Below, piece by piece: positions 4,873-5,391 of a DNA stretch of 5,391 nt. The first letter of the stretch is position 1. Each line of letters starts with the position of its first letter. The stretch lies in contig CANRAN010000097.1 in the NCBI GenBank assembly GCA_947628595.1, positions 1 through 5,391 of the forward strand. Direction: 5' to 3'. Source of the stretch: an uncultured Clostridia bacterium. Its GTDB lineage: Bacteria; Bacillota; Clostridia; Oscillospirales; Acutalibacteraceae. Under the pieces are notes generated by a model. That model did not search any database and was not told the DNA's origin. It saw only the letters and a list, made by a program, of their open reading frames with translations. The translations under genes were made by a program, and so were the position numbers.

Positions 4873-5364
4873 ATGAAATATTGTTATGAATGTGGAATGA
4901 AGCTTGTGCTGAAAGAGCTTGAGGGTGAGGGGATGATACCCTTTTGCGAGGGTTGCGGAGAATATCGTTTCCCGATTTTTTCGACAGCAGTAAGCATGAT
5001 AGTCCTTAACCGTGATAAAACAAAAATATTACTTATACAGCAGTACGGTACTGATAATAATGTTCTTGTTGCAGGCTATGTTAATAAGGGCGAGGATGCA
5101 GAGACTGCCGTTGCAAGGGAAATTTCCGAGGAGCTTGGACTTGAGGCTGAGGAAATGGGATATTGCAGAAGTGAATATTTTCCGAAAACCAATACACTTA
5201 TGCTGAATTTCAGGTGTATTGTAAATTCGGAATGTCTCGATAAAATAAACCGAGAGGAAATTGATAAGGCAGAATGGTTTACACTTGAAAAGGCAAGGGA
5301 GGTAATTATGCCGAACAGCCTTGCAAAGCGTTTTTTATGCAATTTTCTGGATAATCTTCTATAA
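4873..5364 (+). CDS. Nudix hydrolase with N-terminal zinc ribbon, NudC-like
   Basis: The 163-residue protein opens with a four-cysteine zinc ribbon, Cys4-x2-Cys7 and Cys25-x2-Cys28. A Nudix fold follows from about residue 36. The Nudix box is complete: Gly68, Glu74, then REISEELGL at 82-90 (G-x5-E-x7-REUxEExGU), so metal-dependent cleavage of a nucleoside diphosphate linked to another group is expected. The zinc ribbon, the AGYVNKGE wording and the SEYFPKTNTLMLNF stretch after the box (100-113) recall NAD pyrophosphatase NudC, whose signature there is SQPWPFPxS. That signature is only partly kept, and NudC is usually well over 250 residues, so NAD(H) activity is not secure. It lies 138 bases after ridA, at the end of the same-strand run, with a terminator overlapping its last codons. 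A general nucleotide-housecleaning role is the alternative. Confidence 0.88.
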   Translation: MKYCYECGMKLVLKELEGEGMIPFCEGCGEYRFPIFSTAVSMIVLNRDKTKILLIQQYGTDNNVLVAGYVNKGEDAETAVAREISEELGLEAEEMGYCRSEYFPKTNTLMLNFRCIVNSECLDKINREEIDKAEWFTLEKAREVIMPNSLAKRFLCNFLDNLL

Positions 5365-5387
5365 ACGGGATTATCCGATTATTTTTT
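5349..5387 (+). terminator. Rho-independent terminator overlapping the end of the Nudix gene
   Basis: GGATAATC (5349-5356) and GATTATCC (5369-5376) are perfect complements, with two G-T pairs possible inside the stem. GATTA and then a T6 run (5382-5387) follow. The left arm lies within the last codons of the Nudix gene and the stop codon sits in the loop. It plausibly closes the ilvA-to-Nudix transcription unit. Confidence 0.7.
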
Positions 5388-5391
5388 ATAA

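Noticed and set aside
1..5391. CRISPR array, tRNA, rRNA, insertion sequence or defence system
   Set aside because: No spaced direct repeats, cloverleaf-like RNA gene, transposase or defence-associated domain was seen on either strand.

Overview
The window is about 5.4 kb of ordinary low-to-mid-GC bacterial chromosome. The gene density, AT-rich intergenic DNA, strong Shine-Dalgarno (SD) sequences and the flavour of the proteins suggest a Firmicute of class Clostridia. A Bacillus-type class II aldolase, a medium-length threonine dehydratase with an ACT domain and a secreted transglutaminase-like protein all fit this. A gut Ruminococcus/Oscillospiraceae-like anaerobe is my best guess, but that is inference and no rRNA or marker gene is present to fix it. 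I see no mobile element, CRISPR array, tRNA or rRNA.

Layout. (1) Bases 1-563, + strand: the C-terminal part of a GGDEF diguanylate cyclase, cut by the window edge just at the start of its catalytic domain. (2) Bases 564-735: a convergent intergenic region with two long stem-loops. (3) Bases 736-1602, - strand: class II fructose-bisphosphate aldolase. (4) Bases 1603-1951: the divergent control region between the aldolase and the next gene. It holds A-tracts, several -10 elements, four palindromic or inverted-repeat elements and a TATAG tandem repeat. (5) Bases 1952-5364, + strand: four genes in a row: threonine dehydratase (ilvA-type), a membrane-anchored transglutaminase-like protein, RidA, and a zinc-ribbon Nudix hydrolase. 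A rho-independent terminator overlaps the last codons of the Nudix gene. No convincing T-tracted terminator interrupts the four genes, so they may form one transcription unit, although the 138-base gap before the Nudix gene leaves room for a separate promoter.

How they fit together. Threonine/serine dehydratases release reactive enamines (2-aminocrotonate, 2-aminoacrylate), and RidA hydrolyses their imine forms before they damage PLP enzymes. Finding both on one strand close together makes metabolic sense. The transglutaminase-like gene between them does not fit the pathway and is the oddest piece of the arrangement. The Nudix protein resembles a short NudC (NAD(H) or NAD-capped-RNA pyrophosphatase), but its substrate cannot be told from sequence. 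I found no clearly new multi-gene system; the most interesting points are the ilvA-TGase-ridA-nudix arrangement and the dense symmetric elements in the divergent control region.
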